31,972 nucleotides of DNA. Origin: an uncultured Prevotella sp. GTDB lineage: Bacteria; Bacteroidota; Bacteroidia; Bacteroidales; Bacteroidaceae. Of the stretch, positions 19,372 to 27,582 are shown piece after piece; position 1 is the stretch's first letter; each line of letters starts with the position of its first letter. The position numbers and the translations under genes were made by a program. Under the pieces are notes generated by a model. It was not told where the DNA came from and searched no databases. It saw only the letters and a program-made list of their open reading frames with translations. The stretch spans positions 1 through 31,972 of the forward strand of contig UQWP01000041.1 of the NCBI GenBank assembly GCA_900544825.1, in the 5' to 3' direction.

Positions 19372-19424
19372 TACAAGGGAAACAAAAATAGCGCTTCCCC
19401 TCGCTATTTAACATAGAAAAGAAT

Positions 19425-19457
19425 AATCCCCGCTCCTCATTACGAAGAGCGGGGATT
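19425..19457. terminator. Host terminator hairpin flanking the prophage
   Basis: AATCCCCGCTC (19,425-19,435) pairs perfectly with GAGCGGGGATT (19,447-19,457), 11 bp, 11-base loop, with TTTCTTTTG after it on the plus strand and ATTCTTTTC after it on the minus. It ends transcription of the outer-membrane protein gene and marks host DNA. Confidence 0.85.
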
Positions 19458-19516
19458 TCTTTTGTCATACCTATTTAAATTTTACCCTGAAAATCCATCT
19501 TTATCTAAACATTCCT

Positions 19517-22450
19517 TTAGAACATTCTACCCGGACCACCTCCTGGATGACCGCCATTGAATGGACGACCACGGAAATCAGGACGACCGCCAGGTCCACC
19601 AGGACCACCCTGTCGAGCCTGCTTGCCTCCGAAGAGATTCATACGATAGATGACATGGAGCACCGCATAGCTGTTGATGGCATTATACTCGGTATCCGTA
19701 CGGGATGTAGCCGAGATGGCACGAGAGAAGGTGCTCTGCTGACGAAGTATATCGTAGAACTGGAGCATCAGGGTCAGCGGCTTGCCCTTCAGGAATCCCT
19801 GAGAAAGCTGCGCATTCCATACAAACTCATCCGTGTTCATACTGCTGTCATTATATCCACGGCGACTGCTGATAGAGAGGCTTGAGTTCAAACTGGTTCC
19901 CCAAGGAGCAGTAAGCGTCATGCTAGGACCATAAGAGAACTGCCAGGTATCGAGGTTGCTGTTTGGCTGCAACTTGTTCTTGGCATGGTTATAATTCAAT
20001 GTTCCATCGAGCGAAAGCTCCAGCCAGTCGTTGCGATAGCTGAACGAGAGGCGTTCTCTCCAAGTGGTACTGCGAGTGGTGTTCTTCTGGGAATCAGACT
20101 GCTTGTCGAGACTCAGATAGCTCACATAATTATTGTAACCCAAGTTGGTATCGGTATTCAGGTTCCACACACCGGCACTATCGATAGAGCAGTTGAACAT
20201 GAAGGCTCCCATCACATTCCAGTTACCATTGATATTCTCCGGACGAGTGATTCGTCCACCAGTCTTCTCATCGTATGTCACCTTGTTGCTGATGCTATTG
20301 TTGGTGGTTGAGAAGTTGATGAATGTCATGATACCCTTGTTATGGTTCTGCACGAAGTTGTTGTAGAACAATCGGAAGTTCTGAGTGAACGATGGCTTCA
20401 AGCCAGGGTTACCCTTCGAGATGTTCAGCGGGTCGCTGTTATCTGTGATATCAAGCAACTGAGAGATGCTTGGCTGAGAGGTTGTACCACGATAGTTCAC
20501 ACGCAGGTTGCTCATCTTTGAGAAACGATAGCGGAAATCAAGGGTTGGACTCACATTCACCACATTGCGAACGGTATCTACATGCATTCCCTGATAATCC
20601 TGGATATACTTCGACTGCTGTGGCTGAACCATCACACCAAAGTTCAGGTTATACTTCTGACGGATGAATCGCATCATCACCTGGATATCATGATTGTAGT
20701 TGCGATACTCTGAGAAGCGGCTCAGATCATCATCCCTGTAGTCATCAAGATGACCGGCAAACGGATTCAGATAACTGTCCCAACCACGATATTCATGATC
20801 TCCTGTCATCGCATACTTGCTGAAATCATAAGTGCTGCGGTCGCTCTTGGAGTAGCTGTAAGTAAACTTATAGCTGAACTGCAGGAAGGTAGCCTTCCAG
20901 AGTGGTTCACTATAGGTCAACTGTCCCGCATAACTGTAATTCTTTGAAGGAGTCAGGTTATAACGGTTGGTCTGATAAGTAGAATCCTTACCCTCCGCTG
21001 TCTGCACGAGATAGAGCTTGGCATTATTGAGCGAGATGCTCTTGCTGTCGTTATCGGTATATTTGGCATTCACACGGAAAGTGATGTTACGTCCCTTGTT
21101 GCCCAACTTGCGGTTGATCTGCAACATTCCGTTGATATTGTTATTATCAGAGTAGGTGATGCCGTTGGTCAACTGGCTGTTTACCATAGCCTCCGCCTTG
21201 TCCAACTCATCGATACCTTCCTCAGAAAGAGGATCTTTTGAGGTGATGGTATAAGGATCCTTGTTATAGGAAGCCGACTTGCCACCACTCAATCCATCGC
21301 TGGTACTCCAGGAGATGGAAGGACGGAAGAGGATATTGGTCATGGAATCAGGCATCCACTCCAAACGGATGTTACCATTCCAACTGTTGCTGCGGAAGAA
21401 ATTCTGGCTCAGGCTATTGCTGAAAGAGCTGCTGCTACCCATGAAGTTCTCGCTGGAACGGCTGCTCCATACATCGCCATCATTATGATTCCAGCGAAGG
21501 GAAGTATTGAACTTGAACTTGTTCTTCAACTCGTAGTTGTAGTTGGCTGCTATCATCTTGCTGGCATTCAAACCGTTGGCACCGCCGAAGCCTCTACCCG
21601 GGCCACCACCGCCGAAGCCACGGTCGCTGGTATTATTGGCATTGGCAAAGAGCATAAATCGGTTATTGTCATTGAAATAACCACCCATACCACGCATATT
21701 GTAGCGGCTCTTGTTACCTACACCCAGGTCGATGTTGGACATCAAACCCTTGTTCATACCCTTCTTCACACCAAAGTCGAGCACGGTCTGTTCCTCGCCA
21801 TCATCGATACCGGTTACCTTAGAGAGATCACTCTTCTCATCGTAAGCCTTAATCTTGTCGATGATGCTGGTAGGCAGGTTCTTCAGGGCAGTCTTGGTAT
21901 CACCCGTCATAAACTCCTTACCATCCACAAGAATCTTCTTCACTTCCTTACCGTTGATCTTGATGGTACCATCGTCGCTGACCTCTGCACCCGGCAGACG
22001 CTTGACGAGTTCCTCAACCACCGAACCTTCCGGTGTACGGTAGGCAGCCGAATTATAGACGAAGGTATCCTCCTTCAGGCTCACCTTCTGAGCCATGGCG
22101 GTTACCACGGCACCTTTCAGCATAATCGCCTCGGCACCCATCACCACCTTGCCCATCGCCAGATTCTGGTCATCAGAAATCTCAACGCGCTTCACGGTAG
22201 TTTTGTAACCTACACTCGACATTTTGAGTAAATACTTGCCATTGGCAGGAGCCTTGATATGAAAGAGGCCCTGCTCATTGCTGAGAGCACCCGACACATA
22301 GGTACTGTCGGTCTTGAGTAACTGAATCGTTACCTGTTCTACGGGATCCTTGGTATCGCGGTCGGTAATCGCACCGGTAATCAAGCGATCCTGAGCAAAG
22401 GATGCCATGGTTACGAACACCAGGAGCATCATCAGAATAGATCTTTTCAT
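19517..22450 (-). CDS. TonB-dependent-receptor-like outer-membrane beta-barrel protein
   Basis: The 977-residue protein has a signal peptide (MKRSILMMLLVFVTMASFAQ, cleavage after FA-Q region), a carboxypeptidase-regulatory-like Ig domain (about 22-105, TGAITDRDTKDPVEQVTIQLLKTD), and a plug-like region with VVEELVKRLPGAEV..GTIKINGKEVKKILVDGKEF (about 140-180), then a long beta-barrel with aromatic/asparagine-rich strands to about 940. The C-terminal 40 residues are Gly/Pro/Arg-rich (GGPGGPGGRPDFRGRPF) and end in MF. This is the OMP_b-brl_3 / TonB-receptor-like group; no SusD gene lies beside it, so the substrate is unknown. It runs toward the prophage and ends at the 19,425 terminator. Confidence 0.85.
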   Translation of the reverse strand: MKRSILMMLLVFVTMASFAQDRLITGAITDRDTKDPVEQVTIQLLKTDSTYVSGALSNEQGLFHIKAPANGKYLLKMSSVGYKTTVKRVEISDDQNLAMGKVVMGAEAIMLKGAVVTAMAQKVSLKEDTFVYNSAAYRTPEGSVVEELVKRLPGAEVSDDGTIKINGKEVKKILVDGKEFMTGDTKTALKNLPTSIIDKIKAYDEKSDLSKVTGIDDGEEQTVLDFGVKKGMNKGLMSNIDLGVGNKSRYNMRGMGGYFNDNNRFMLFANANNTSDRGFGGGGPGRGFGGANGLNASKMIAANYNYELKNKFKFNTSLRWNHNDGDVWSSRSSENFMGSSSSFSNSLSQNFFRSNSWNGNIRLEWMPDSMTNILFRPSISWSTSDGLSGGKSASYNKDPYTITSKDPLSEEGIDELDKAEAMVNSQLTNGITYSDNNNINGMLQINRKLGNKGRNITFRVNAKYTDNDSKSISLNNAKLYLVQTAEGKDSTYQTNRYNLTPSKNYSYAGQLTYSEPLWKATFLQFSYKFTYSYSKSDRSTYDFSKYAMTGDHEYRGWDSYLNPFAGHLDDYRDDDLSRFSEYRNYNHDIQVMMRFIRQKYNLNFGVMVQPQQSKYIQDYQGMHVDTVRNVVNVSPTLDFRYRFSKMSNLRVNYRGTTSQPSISQLLDITDNSDPLNISKGNPGLKPSFTQNFRLFYNNFVQNHNKGIMTFINFSTTNNSISNKVTYDEKTGGRITRPENINGNWNVMGAFMFNCSIDSAGVWNLNTDTNLGYNNYVSYLSLDKQSDSQKNTTRSTTWRERLSFSYRNDWLELSLDGTLNYNHAKNKLQPNSNLDTWQFSYGPSMTLTAPWGTSLNSSLSISSRRGYNDSSMNTDEFVWNAQLSQGFLKGKPLTLMLQFYDILRQQSTFSRAISATSRTDTEYNAINSYAVLHVIYRMNLFGGKQARQGGPGGPGGRPDFRGRPFNGGHPGGGPGRMF

Positions 22451-22623
22451 TAATTATAGACGTTATTATTATTTCTTACTTATATATTTGACTTACTTAC
22501 ATGAATAGACCCGATAAAAGCGCAATTGTAAAAAACAGATGCTCTTTTTGGGGCATTCTGCTTCTTTTGACGCACAAAATATATCAAGGTTTAAACTTTT
22601 ATAGATAAAAAAGTGCTTTTTAT

Positions 22624-22654
22624 TTTGTTTTGTCTCTGATTTAACGTACCTTTG
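22624..22654 (+). promoter_or_regulatory. Promoter for aroB
   Basis: TTTG (22,624-22,627), 19-base spacer, TACCTTTG (22,647-22,654), a perfect Bacteroidota promoter. The start is near 22,661 and the leader about 65 bases. The rest of 22,451-22,726 is AT-rich, and no clear promoter for the divergent outer-membrane gene was found. Confidence 0.75.
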
Positions 22655-22726
22655 CAACCGAATTTACAATGAGTTACCCACAAAAGGCGACTCTGAAAGT
22701 CAGTTTCTTTTAAAAGTATATATGTT

Positions 22727-23773
22727 ATGGATCAGAGAGTAATCATATCAACCCATCTGGAGAGCGAACTGGTAAGCGCTCTCGCTGAATGCGAGCACGA
22801 CAAGCTGTTTGTGCTTACAGATACTACCACACAGGAAAAGTGCCTTCCGGTTTTGCAGAAATTCTACTGCATGAAGGAAGCTAAGGTCATCACGATTCCG
22901 GCTAGCGACAGTCATAAGGACATCGAAAGCCTGATGATGGTATGGAAGGGACTGCAGGAAGGCGGCGCTTCACGTCACTCTTGCATAATCAACCTCGGAG
23001 GCGGCATGGTAACCGACCTCGGTGGTTTTGCTGCCAGCACCTTCAAGCGTGGCATCAACTTCATCAATATCCCTACTACCCTGCTGGCAATGGTAGATGC
23101 ATCTGTGGGTGGAAAGACCGGCATCAACTTCGGAGGTTTGAAGAACGAGGTGGGTGTTTTCAACGACTCTAAGTTCGTGATTCTCGACACCGAGTTTCTG
23201 AAGACTCTGGATGCCGAGAATATCTGTTCGGGCTATGCCGAAATGCTGAAGCACGGCCTGATTTCTACCGAGGCAATGTGGGAAGAGCTGGTAAGCTTCG
23301 ACCTTGCCAACCCAGACCTGAAGCAGTTGCAGCGCATGGTGGGCGACAGCGTGAAGGTGAAGGAGCGCATCGTAGAACTGGATCCTCATGAGAAGGGCAT
23401 CCGCAAGGCTCTGAACCTGGGACATACCTTCGGTCATGCCTTCGAGAGCTGGGCATTGAAGCGCAAGCCAATCCTTCATGGTTATGCCGTGGCATTTGGT
23501 CTCATCCCTGAGCTTTATCTCAGCGTGACGAAGACAGGATTACCAACAGAGAAGATGCGCCAGACCGTGACCTTCATCAAGGAGAACTACGGCACGCAGA
23601 ATATCACCTGCGATGACTACGATGAGCTCATCGAACTGATGCAGCACGACAAGAAGAACCAGAATGGCATCATCAACTTCACCATGCTGGGAGCCATCGG
23701 AGACATCCGCATCAACCAGACTGCTTCTACAGAAGAAATCAAGGAAGCACTCGATTTCTTCAGAGAAGGATAG
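22727..23773 (+). CDS. aroB: 3-dehydroquinate synthase
   Basis: The 348-residue enzyme turns DAHP into 3-dehydroquinate, step two of the shikimate pathway, in the cytoplasm using NAD and a metal. Family motifs are the nucleotide-binding GGGMVTDLGGFAAS (91-104), KTGINFGGLKNEVG (130-143), the metal-site glutamate in SGYAEMLKHG (E172), NLGHTFGHAFE (230-240) with the histidine ligand H233, and H251 in HGYAVAFGL. Length is typical. The gene stands alone behind its own promoter and converges with menE, overlapping its last codons by 14 bases. The rest of the shikimate genes lie elsewhere. Confidence 0.95.
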   Translation: MDQRVIISTHLESELVSALAECEHDKLFVLTDTTTQEKCLPVLQKFYCMKEAKVITIPASDSHKDIESLMMVWKGLQEGGASRHSCIINLGGGMVTDLGGFAASTFKRGINFINIPTTLLAMVDASVGGKTGINFGGLKNEVGVFNDSKFVILDTEFLKTLDAENICSGYAEMLKHGLISTEAMWEELVSFDLANPDLKQLQRMVGDSVKVKERIVELDPHEKGIRKALNLGHTFGHAFESWALKRKPILHGYAVAFGLIPELYLSVTKTGLPTEKMRQTVTFIKENYGTQNITCDDYDELIELMQHDKKNQNGIINFTMLGAIGDIRINQTASTEEIKEALDFFREG

Positions 23774-24767
23774 ATCGCTTCGGCTTTCCGGTTTCGGTAA
23801 GCGGAAGATGATCTACATAAAGGAATTCCCTTGGAATCCAATATTTATGATCAGATAAGAGGCGGCGGATAGTCGCCTCTACTGTTTTTATCTCTTTATC
23901 CTCTGACAAGAGAACGGCGATTTCTCCAAACTTTTCATCTTTCTTCTTGGCTAGCATAAAAGGCTTTTCCAGATGAGGTTTCAGGAATTCTTCTACTTCT
24001 TCTATCTGTATCTTGATACCGCCACTGCAGATTACATTATCTTTCCTGCCCTTGATGCGGAAACGATGCTTTACCACATTTTCATGCGTTTCCACCTCTT
24101 CATGTTTTTCCACCTTATTTTCTATTTCCACTATATCATTCGTTACCAAGGTTTCAGCACAAACCAGAGGAGCATCTATCACTAGACATCCTTCTTCGGT
24201 TTGACTGATCTTTACGCTATCGAAAGGCTGATACCATTCGCTAGCCTCAGCGCCATTGATTCTTCGCAAGGCGATATGAGATAAGGTTTCGGTCATGCCG
24301 TAGGTACTCCAGATGGCGATATTGCCAGGAAGCGAACGGAGTTCTTTTTCTAAGGCTGCATCGATGGCACCGCCTCCGATAATGAGATGGCGGATGTGAA
24401 TGAGTCGCTCCCGCTCCTCGGGAACCTTCAGGGTATTATATACCTGCATCGGAACCATGGCAGCAAAAGTAATCCCCTCGTTGATATCCTTCAGCGGATG
24501 ACCACTGGGAGAAACTGAAATAAGATGGAGATGGCGCTCAATGCTTCGCACCACCACCATCTTACCGGCAATATAATCGAGCGACATACAGAGCAGGGCT
24601 GTATCACCAGGCTTCAAACCCAGGAAATCACAGGTAATGCGGGCAGAGTTGAGCATCCGCTTCTTCTCTACCATCATCGGCTTGGGCTTTCCCGTAGAAC
24701 CACTGGTATGCACAAGCACCCGGTCGCTATCATTATTCCATTCGGAAAGGAAATCTTTTAAAGTCAT
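23760..24767 (-). CDS. menE: o-Succinylbenzoate-CoA ligase
   Basis: The 335-residue AMP-forming ligase activates o-succinylbenzoate as its CoA thioester in menaquinone synthesis. Motifs: HTSGSTGKPKP (20-30), WSTYGMTETLSH (153-164), GRKDNVICSGG (240-250) and the catalytic-lysine end LPLTETGKPKR (321-331). It is much shorter than the ~450-490-residue enzymes of enterics or Bacillus because the N-terminal region is missing, which I believe is usual in Bacteroidota. Between TNDIVE and RFRIKGR there is an extra charged stretch built of six-residue units (VEKHEE, VETHEN and so on). Its start overlaps the menC stop by 4 bases (ATGA), so the two are coupled. Confidence 0.88.
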   Translation of the reverse strand: MTLKDFLSEWNNDSDRVLVHTSGSTGKPKPMMVEKKRMLNSARITCDFLGLKPGDTALLCMSLDYIAGKMVVVRSIERHLHLISVSPSGHPLKDINEGITFAAMVPMQVYNTLKVPEERERLIHIRHLIIGGGAIDAALEKELRSLPGNIAIWSTYGMTETLSHIALRRINGAEASEWYQPFDSVKISQTEEGCLVIDAPLVCAETLVTNDIVEIENKVEKHEEVETHENVVKHRFRIKGRKDNVICSGGIKIQIEEVEEFLKPHLEKPFMLAKKKDEKFGEIAVLLSEDKEIKTVEATIRRLLSDHKYWIPREFLYVDHLPLTETGKPKRSILL

Positions 24768-25840
24768 TTTACAACAAAGAGTTTATCGCCACGGATCTCC
24801 AATGGCATTGGAATGTTATCGGTAAAGAGCTGACCGGTGCCCAGGCCTTGCGGCATCTGTACATTCGGACCATATACCTTGGCAGCATAATGGGCGATGG
24901 CATTCAGTCCGATGTTACTCTCCAAGGCAGAGGTAATCCAACTGCCGATGCCACGCTGGTTAGCAAACTGGATCCACTCATTACAACCATAGATTCCACC
25001 ATGGAGCGAAGGCTTCAGGATGATATACTGCGGACGGATGGTATCGAGCAAAGCCTCTTTCATACTTCTCACGTTCACACCTATCAACTCCTCATCCAGG
25101 GCGATAGGAAGCGGAGTTTCACGACAGAACTGCGCCATCTTAGGCCACTGATGCTGCTTGATAGGCTGTTCGATGGAATGAATATCATACTTAGCCAGAG
25201 CCTCTAACTGGCTCATGGCATTCTCCGGGAGGAATCCGCCGTTGGCATCCACTCTCAGTTCTACCTGTTCACGGGTATAGACATCACGAATACGCTTAAT
25301 GAGGTCGAGTTCCTTGAAGAAATCGATGGCACCGATCTTCAGTTTCACACAATGGAAACCCGCCTGAAGTTTCTCCTCCAATCGTGCCAGCATCTCCTCG
25401 TAAGTACCCATCCATACCAGTCCATTGATGGTGATACCCTCTTCTCCTCTTCCGAAAGGAGAATCGAAGAGATCTACCAGGTTCTCCATTCCTGCAGGAG
25501 CAGAAATAAGCAAGCCCTGCTTCTTCGCTGCATCGAAGAGAGAGGCGAAGGCAGTCTCCAAACCGAAGGTGATGCTAGGATAAGCCCGAATCATATCGTA
25601 TGGGATGCGTCCCATCTGCTCCACCATCTGACATACCTGTCGAAGGGTGACAGCATATTCCGGTTTGGCATCGCAACTGAGATTAGGGAGCGTAGCACAC
25701 TCTCCCACTCCCTCTACTCCCGGCATGTCATCCGATGTAAGGGTGAGATAATAACTGTGTCTCGTGGTATAGACGCCACGAGACGTGCCTGCCGGCTGCT
25801 TGAAGTGGAGCGTGCGCTCCGAGATTTCTATCTTATACAT
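24764..25840 (-). CDS. menC: o-Succinylbenzoate synthase
   Basis: The 358-residue enolase-superfamily enzyme dehydrates SHCHC to o-succinylbenzoate. Catalytic features are in order: KLKIG with K166 and K168, the metal ligands D198 in RVDANGGF, E224 in IEQPIK and D249 in ALDEELIG, then K275 in ILKPSLHGG. The N-terminal capping domain and length fit MenC rather than muconate cycloisomerases or dipeptide epimerases, and the coupled menE supports this. No promoter is obvious in the 64 bases upstream, so menC may be read from the nitrilase gene's promoter or from an unseen one. Other men genes are not in the window. Confidence 0.9.
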   Translation of the reverse strand: MYKIEISERTLHFKQPAGTSRGVYTTRHSYYLTLTSDDMPGVEGVGECATLPNLSCDAKPEYAVTLRQVCQMVEQMGRIPYDMIRAYPSITFGLETAFASLFDAAKKQGLLISAPAGMENLVDLFDSPFGRGEEGITINGLVWMGTYEEMLARLEEKLQAGFHCVKLKIGAIDFFKELDLIKRIRDVYTREQVELRVDANGGFLPENAMSQLEALAKYDIHSIEQPIKQHQWPKMAQFCRETPLPIALDEELIGVNVRSMKEALLDTIRPQYIILKPSLHGGIYGCNEWIQFANQRGIGSWITSALESNIGLNAIAHYAAKVYGPNVQMPQGLGTGQLFTDNIPMPLEIRGDKLFVVK

Positions 25841-25870
25841 TCTTTATATCTATATATCAATACAATTGAG

Positions 25871-25897
25871 TTCTTCACTCTTCGTTCTTCACTCTTC
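25871..25897. repeat. Short tandem repeat upstream of menC
   Basis: TTCTTCACTCTTC occurs twice, at 25,871-25,883 and 25,885-25,897, 14 bases apart. Similar GAAGAGTGAAGA units are common between genes in this group of bacteria. It lies between the nitrilase-fusion stop and the menC start. Confidence 0.6.
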
Positions 25898-25904
25898 ACT
25901 TAAC

Positions 25905-27434
25905 TTACTTTTTCTGTTTCAAGTCGTACAAGTCTTTGCGGCGGTCACGAAGATTTCGAACGGCACCGTAGGTATGAAGCTCATTCAGGAGATTCAAGTC
26001 AACATCTGAAACGAGAATCATCTCGGTATTAGGTGTTGCCTCCGAACGCTTACCGTCATTAGGGAAGGCGAAGTCGCAAGGAGTGAATACGGCACTCTGG
26101 GCATACTGGATATCCATATTGTGAACACGTGGCAAGTTGCCCACACTACCAGCAATGGCTACATAGCACTCGTTCTCGATGGCACGCGCCTGTGCACAGA
26201 CTCTTACTCGGGAGTAAGCATTCTGCGTATCGGTCATGAATGGAACGAAGAGGATCTGCATACCATCCTCTGCCATCAGTCTCGACAACTCTGGGAACTC
26301 TACATCGTAGCAGATCACGATACCAATCTTACCGCAGTCGGTATCGAAGGTCTGGATATGGCTACCGCCGCTCAATCCCCAGCACTTCTGCTCATCAGGA
26401 GTTACGTGAATCTTCTCGTACATATCCACGCTACCATCTCTACGGCAGAGGAAACCGACATTGTAGAGGGAATCGCCCTTGAGATAAGGCATACTACCCG
26501 TGATGATATTGATATTGTAGCTGATAGCCAATTCACGGAAGCGGTCACGGATTTCATCGGTATATTGAGCCATCTTGCGGATGCTCTGCGCCTCACCCAG
26601 ATCGTTGAAGCGAGCCATCAACGGTGCATTGAAATATTCAGGGAAGAGGATGAAATCGCTCTTATAGTCGCTCACGGAATCCACGAAGAACTCTACCTGT
26701 TCGAAAAGCTCATCTACCGAAGCGTATGGACGCATCTGCCACTGTACCAATCCGATTCTCACGGTTGGCTTTCTATCTACATAGGAATCCGTAGGTGGCT
26801 GATAATAAATGTTATCCCACTGCAAGAGGGTTGCACAGTGTTCGCTCTCCTCGTCACTAGGAAGATAGTTGCGGATGACACGGCGTACATGGAAATCATT
26901 GGAAAGCTGGAAGGTAAGAACCGGGTCGTAGATTTCACGGTTTCTTACGTGCTCGATGTACTCCTTAGGGCGCATCTTGTCGGCATACTTATGATAGTTT
27001 GGAATACGACCTCCAAACATGATAGCCTTCAGGTTGAGCTTCTCGCAGAGTTCCTTGCGATACTCATACATACGGCGAGCCAATCGCAAGCCACGGTAGT
27101 CTGGGTGGATAAACACCTCGATACCATAAAGAATGTTACCATCCGGCTTATGGGTGTTGAAGGTTTCATGACCTGTTACCTGTGCGTAGGTATGGTCACC
27201 CTTCACCATGTCATAATCAACGATGATAGAGAGAGCACAGCCCACTATCTTATCATCCACGATGATAACCACCTGTCCCTCAGGGAAGATAGTAATGAGT
27301 TTCTTAATCTGTTCTCTTGTCCAGAATACATCTGAGTCAGCGTAAATACGCTTAAACGACTTGGCGAGCTGGTCGTAATCCTCCATGTGGAGGTTGCGCA
27401 TACCCACCTTTTCGATTTTTCGAGTTGGTTCCAT
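25905..27434 (-). CDS. GNAT acetyltransferase-nitrilase fusion (carbon-nitrogen hydrolase)
   Basis: The 509-residue protein fuses an N-terminal GNAT domain (about residues 10-205, HPDYRGLRLARRMYEY acetyl-CoA loop at 110-125) to a carbon-nitrogen hydrolase domain (about 222-500) with an intact triad: E266 in FPEYF, K341 in YEKIHVTPDE, C375 in VICYDVEFPEL. Such fusions are widespread in bacteria; the amide substrate is not known to me. I choose ATG 27,434 (MEPTRKIEKV), not 27,473, because the promoter -7 box at 27,471-27,478 would overlap the longer start. Both domains appear intact. It may be cotranscribed with menC 64 bases downstream. Confidence 0.88.
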   Translation of the reverse strand: MEPTRKIEKVGMRNLHMEDYDQLAKSFKRIYADSDVFWTREQIKKLITIFPEGQVVIIVDDKIVGCALSIIVDYDMVKGDHTYAQVTGHETFNTHKPDGNILYGIEVFIHPDYRGLRLARRMYEYRKELCEKLNLKAIMFGGRIPNYHKYADKMRPKEYIEHVRNREIYDPVLTFQLSNDFHVRRVIRNYLPSDEESEHCATLLQWDNIYYQPPTDSYVDRKPTVRIGLVQWQMRPYASVDELFEQVEFFVDSVSDYKSDFILFPEYFNAPLMARFNDLGEAQSIRKMAQYTDEIRDRFRELAISYNINIITGSMPYLKGDSLYNVGFLCRRDGSVDMYEKIHVTPDEQKCWGLSGGSHIQTFDTDCGKIGIVICYDVEFPELSRLMAEDGMQILFVPFMTDTQNAYSRVRVCAQARAIENECYVAIAGSVGNLPRVHNMDIQYAQSAVFTPCDFAFPNDGKRSEATPNTEMILVSDVDLNLLNELHTYGAVRNLRDRRKDLYDLKQKK

Positions 27435-27470
27435 AACAACTGTATTTTTATTATTATCTAAATCCGGGTG

Positions 27471-27501
27471 CAAAGATACAGCAAATTATAGATACGACAA
27501 A
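27471..27501 (-). promoter_or_regulatory. Promoter of the GNAT-nitrilase gene
   Basis: Minus strand: TTTG (27,501-27,498), 19-base spacer, TATCTTTG (27,478-27,471). A perfect match; the -33 box lies at the base of a hairpin that ends the upstream gene. The start is near 27,464, which fixes the initiator at 27,434. Confidence 0.75.
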
Positions 27502-27539
27502 GAGTTTTCGCAAATAATTGATATTTACGAAAACTCTTT
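27499..27539 (-). terminator. Hairpin after the phosphoethanolamine transferase gene
   Basis: AAAGAGTTTTCG (27,499-27,510) and CGAAAACTCTTT (27,528-27,539) pair perfectly (12 bp) around a 17-base loop. On the minus strand the stem is followed by GTCGTATC after a short T stretch, so it is a moderate terminator. It shares bases with the -33 box of the next promoter. Confidence 0.6.
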
Positions 27540-27582
27540 TCATATATTTGAAGAAAATCTCCCCTGACAGGAATGATTTGTG

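Larger units (their letters stand above)
1..19411. mobile_element. Mu-like transposable prophage, partial (early end in window)
   Basis: Genes for MuA and MuB homologues, a DUF935 portal, a MuF head protein, gp36-like DUF1320, gpG-like and gp16-like proteins together mark a Mu-type transposable phage of the kind found in Bacteroidota. The left side is cut by the window edge, so tail genes and the other end are missing. The right edge is placed between the last phage-like repeats (about 19,371) and the 11-bp host terminator hairpin at 19,425; 19,411, after a terminal CA, is only a best guess. The target-site duplication cannot be checked with one end. Gene order inside is early genes on the right, lysis genes on the left. 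Confidence 0.88.

Noticed and set aside
1..19411. CRISPR array
   Set aside because: The repeats found (ATGTAAAC, TGTCCCTCCAC) are short, few and lack regular unique spacers, and no cas gene is present.
26121..27335. Long plus-strand open frame of 404 codons opposite the GNAT-nitrilase gene
   Set aside because: It is the antisense of a gene with intact catalytic motifs; codon constraint on the minus strand leaves few stops on the other.
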